Positions 6,196-7,474 of a DNA stretch of 7,474 nucleotides are shown here, piece by piece. The number at the start of each line of letters is the position of its first letter. The stretch's first letter is position 1. The translations under genes and the position numbers were made by a program. The notes under the pieces are model-generated. The model did no database searches, was not told where the DNA came from, and saw only the letters and a list, made by a program, of their open reading frames with translations. The DNA is from Candidatus Tayloriibacteriota bacterium (GTDB lineage Bacteria; Patescibacteriota; Minisyncoccia; Phycocordibacterales; JARIHA01): contig JARIHA010000062.1 of the NCBI GenBank assembly GCA_029288475.1, forward strand, positions 1 to 7,474, in the 5' to 3' direction.

Positions 6196-6204
6196 TGATA
6201 AAAT
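6196..6204 (+). promoter_or_regulatory. Predicted extended -10 promoter of recJ
   Basis: TGATAAAAT combines the TGn extension (6196-6198) with TAAAAT (6199-6204, one mismatch from TATAAT). It ends 7 nt before the recJ ATG at 6212. No recognisable -35 box occurs at 16-18 nt spacing, so activity would depend on the extended -10. As with hit and tpiA, the position implies a leaderless transcript. It lies in the 63-nt divergent spacer with the hit promoter. Confidence 0.5.
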
Positions 6205-6211
6205 AGAAATA

Positions 6212-7474
6212 ATGAAATCCTATCTCATTCAGAACGAACTCACAGATACGGAGCGAGATCCGCTCAAAGCTTACCCTGAACTGCTCCAGCATCTTCTTTT
6301 TCACCGCGGCATCAAGGACGCTGGGCAGGCAGATATTTTTCTTAATCCTCATTACGAGAACCATGTTCACGATCCGTATTTAATGAAAGATATGGAAAAG
6401 GCAGTTGACCGTATTCTCCTCGCGATTGAAAAGAAGGAGAAAATGATTGTTTATACTGATTACGATGCGGACGGTATTCCAGCTGGAGTTATTTTCCATG
6501 ATTTTTTTAAAAAGATTGGTTATGCAAACTTTGAAAATTATTTTCCGCATCGTTACGAAGAAGGGTATGGCTTGAACATTCCAGCGATAGAAAGATTTAA
6601 GCAAGAAGGGGCGACGCTTATTGTCACTGCGGATTGCGGCATTGCTGATGTCATGCCGGTCAAACGTGCAAATGAGTTAGGTCTTGATGTTATTATTACT
6701 GACCATCATCTTTCGCAAGAAGTCATTCCTGCTGCTTATGCTATTCTTGATCCCAAACAGCCTGGCTGTGATTACCCTGATAATATGCTGTGCGGGTCTG
6801 GCGTAGTGTTTAAGCTTATTCAGGGGATTTTAAAGAAAAATACTTTTGGAATGAAGGCTGGCATGGAAAAGTGGTTTCTTGATATGGTCGGCCTGGCTAC
6901 TATGGCAGATATGGTACCGCTTAAGGGAGAGAACAGGGTTTTTGCATATTATGGATTGGCAGTTCTGAGGAAGTCTCCTCGTCTCGGTCTTATGAAGCTT
7001 TTACGGAAAATAAAAGTTAATCAACAGCATCTTTCTGAAGATGATATTGGTTTCATGCTGGTGCCCAGGATTAATGCTGCTTCTCGAATGGGTCTTCCTA
7101 TCGAAGCTTTTCAATTGCTTACTGCATCAAATGATATTGATGCAGATAAAATGAGCACATACTTAAATAAAATAAACGATGAAAGGAAGGCCATGGCAGC
7201 TTCGATTGTGAAAGAGGTAAAGAAGATGCTTAAAGAAAGGGGACAGGACTCTTCTGATCCAAGTGAAAAAAAGAAAATTTTGGTGATCGGCAATCCAGAC
7301 TGGAGACCGCCACTGCTAGGCCCGGTAGCAAATACTATTATGGAAGCATACAAAGTACCCGTGTTTCTATGGGGAAGAGCTGATGGCGAAGTAATCAAAG
7401 GCTCGTGCCGTTCTGACGGTTCAATAAATCTTGTAGAGATCATGCAGGCAGCTGCTCCGGGTGTATTTTTAGGC
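6212..7474 (+). CDS. recJ: Single-stranded-DNA-specific exonuclease RecJ (3' end outside window)
   Basis: DHH/DHHA1-family nuclease that degrades single-stranded DNA 5' to 3' in recombination and mismatch or base-excision repair. The ATG at 6212 opens a frame that stays open for 421 codons to the window edge; full RecJ is typically about 550-600 residues, so the C-terminal part is missing. DHH-domain metal motifs are visible: DYDADGI (83-89), TADCGI (D141), TDHH (163-166), CGSGVVFKL, and ATMADMVPL (D233). The DHHA1 side shows PRINAASRMG (R286-G294), DWRPPLLG (W364) and KGSCRS (396-401). Several positions differ from textbook RecJ: the usual WHPGVIG is WRPPLLG, and GSGRS is GSCRS. All DHH metal-ligand motifs are intact, so it should be active. 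There is no Shine-Dalgarno site; an extended -10 lies 7 nt upstream. It is divergent from hit. Confidence 0.93.
   Translation, partial: MKSYLIQNELTDTERDPLKAYPELLQHLLFHRGIKDAGQADIFLNPHYENHVHDPYLMKDMEKAVDRILLAIEKKEKMIVYTDYDADGIPAGVIFHDFFKKIGYANFENYFPHRYEEGYGLNIPAIERFKQEGATLIVTADCGIADVMPVKRANELGLDVIITDHHLSQEVIPAAYAILDPKQPGCDYPDNMLCGSGVVFKLIQGILKKNTFGMKAGMEKWFLDMVGLATMADMVPLKGENRVFAYYGLAVLRKSPRLGLMKLLRKIKVNQQHLSEDDIGFMLVPRINAASRMGLPIEAFQLLTASNDIDADKMSTYLNKINDERKAMAASIVKEVKKMLKERGQDSSDPSEKKKILVIGNPDWRPPLLGPVANTIMEAYKVPVFLWGRADGEVIKGSCRSDGSINLVEIMQAAAPGVFLG

Larger units (their letters stand above)
6149..6211. other. Divergent intergenic spacer between hit and recJ
   Basis: These 63 nt separate the two divergent start codons and hold both predicted promoters and nothing else I can identify. 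The hit -35 candidate (6182-6187) lies between the two -10 boxes, so polymerase binding for one gene could interfere with the other. I see no clear operator palindrome and no small ORF. It is the longest gene-free stretch in the window. Confidence 0.7.

Noticed and set aside
7111..7443. 110-codon minus-strand ORF opposite recJ
   Set aside because: It overlaps the DHHA1 motifs of recJ, and its Ser-rich translation is typical of an antisense shadow.
1..7474. CRISPR arrays, insertion sequences, toxin-antitoxin pairs or classical defence genes
   Set aside because: No regularly spaced repeats, transposase motifs or terminal inverted repeats are visible, and every stretch is accounted for by recognised genes.

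Overview
The window looks like a piece of a Patescibacteria (CPR) genome, most likely from the Parcubacteria. This placement rests on gene style, not a database search. The signs are: a surface protein with a GSAW...GWINFN segment followed by Ig/PKD-like modules; compact gene spacing (4-5 nt between several genes); almost no Shine-Dalgarno sites; divergent CPR-flavoured versions of TIM, PGK, HIT and RecJ; and type IV pilus genes next to glycolysis genes. The base composition is moderate, and the standard bacterial code reads every gene without in-frame stops.

Layout, left to right. Positions 2-751 (+) hold the C-terminal end of a secreted or surface protein whose start lies outside the window. 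It is followed 5 nt later by pilB (757-2508), the pilus extension ATPase, and 4 nt after that by pilC (2513-3739), the inner-membrane platform. Next come tpiA (3761-4540, with an in-frame TTG alternative at 3755) and pgk (4546-5694), two consecutive glycolytic enzymes. A strong hairpin plus T-tract at 5710-5748 ends this rightward block. The hit gene (5723-6148, -) converges on it and its stop codon sits in the hairpin loop. A 63-nt divergent spacer (6149-6211) separates hit from recJ (6212 to beyond 7474, +), whose C-terminus is cut by the window edge.

The rightward block probably holds two units. The first is surface protein-pilB-pilC, whose promoter must lie upstream of the window or inside the surface gene. 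The second is tpiA-pgk, with its own near-consensus promoter (TTAACA, 17 nt, TGGTATACT) embedded in the end of pilC and placed so that transcription would start at or next to the tpiA ATG. The same geometry, a -10 box only 7-8 nt before the ATG with no ribosome-binding site, occurs at hit and recJ, so leaderless transcription appears to be a theme here.

Functionally, PilB and PilC would drive a type IV pilus, plausibly for attachment or DNA uptake, and the upstream Ig-like protein may be a surface partner of it. TIM and PGK serve lower glycolysis. HIT and RecJ are housekeeping nucleotide and DNA-repair functions. I see no mobile element, tRNA, rRNA, CRISPR array or classical defence system. 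The most notable features are active-site and metal-site departures in otherwise conserved enzymes (TIM loops 6 and 8, the PGK HLGRP motif, the PilB zinc site) and the promoter and terminator architecture.
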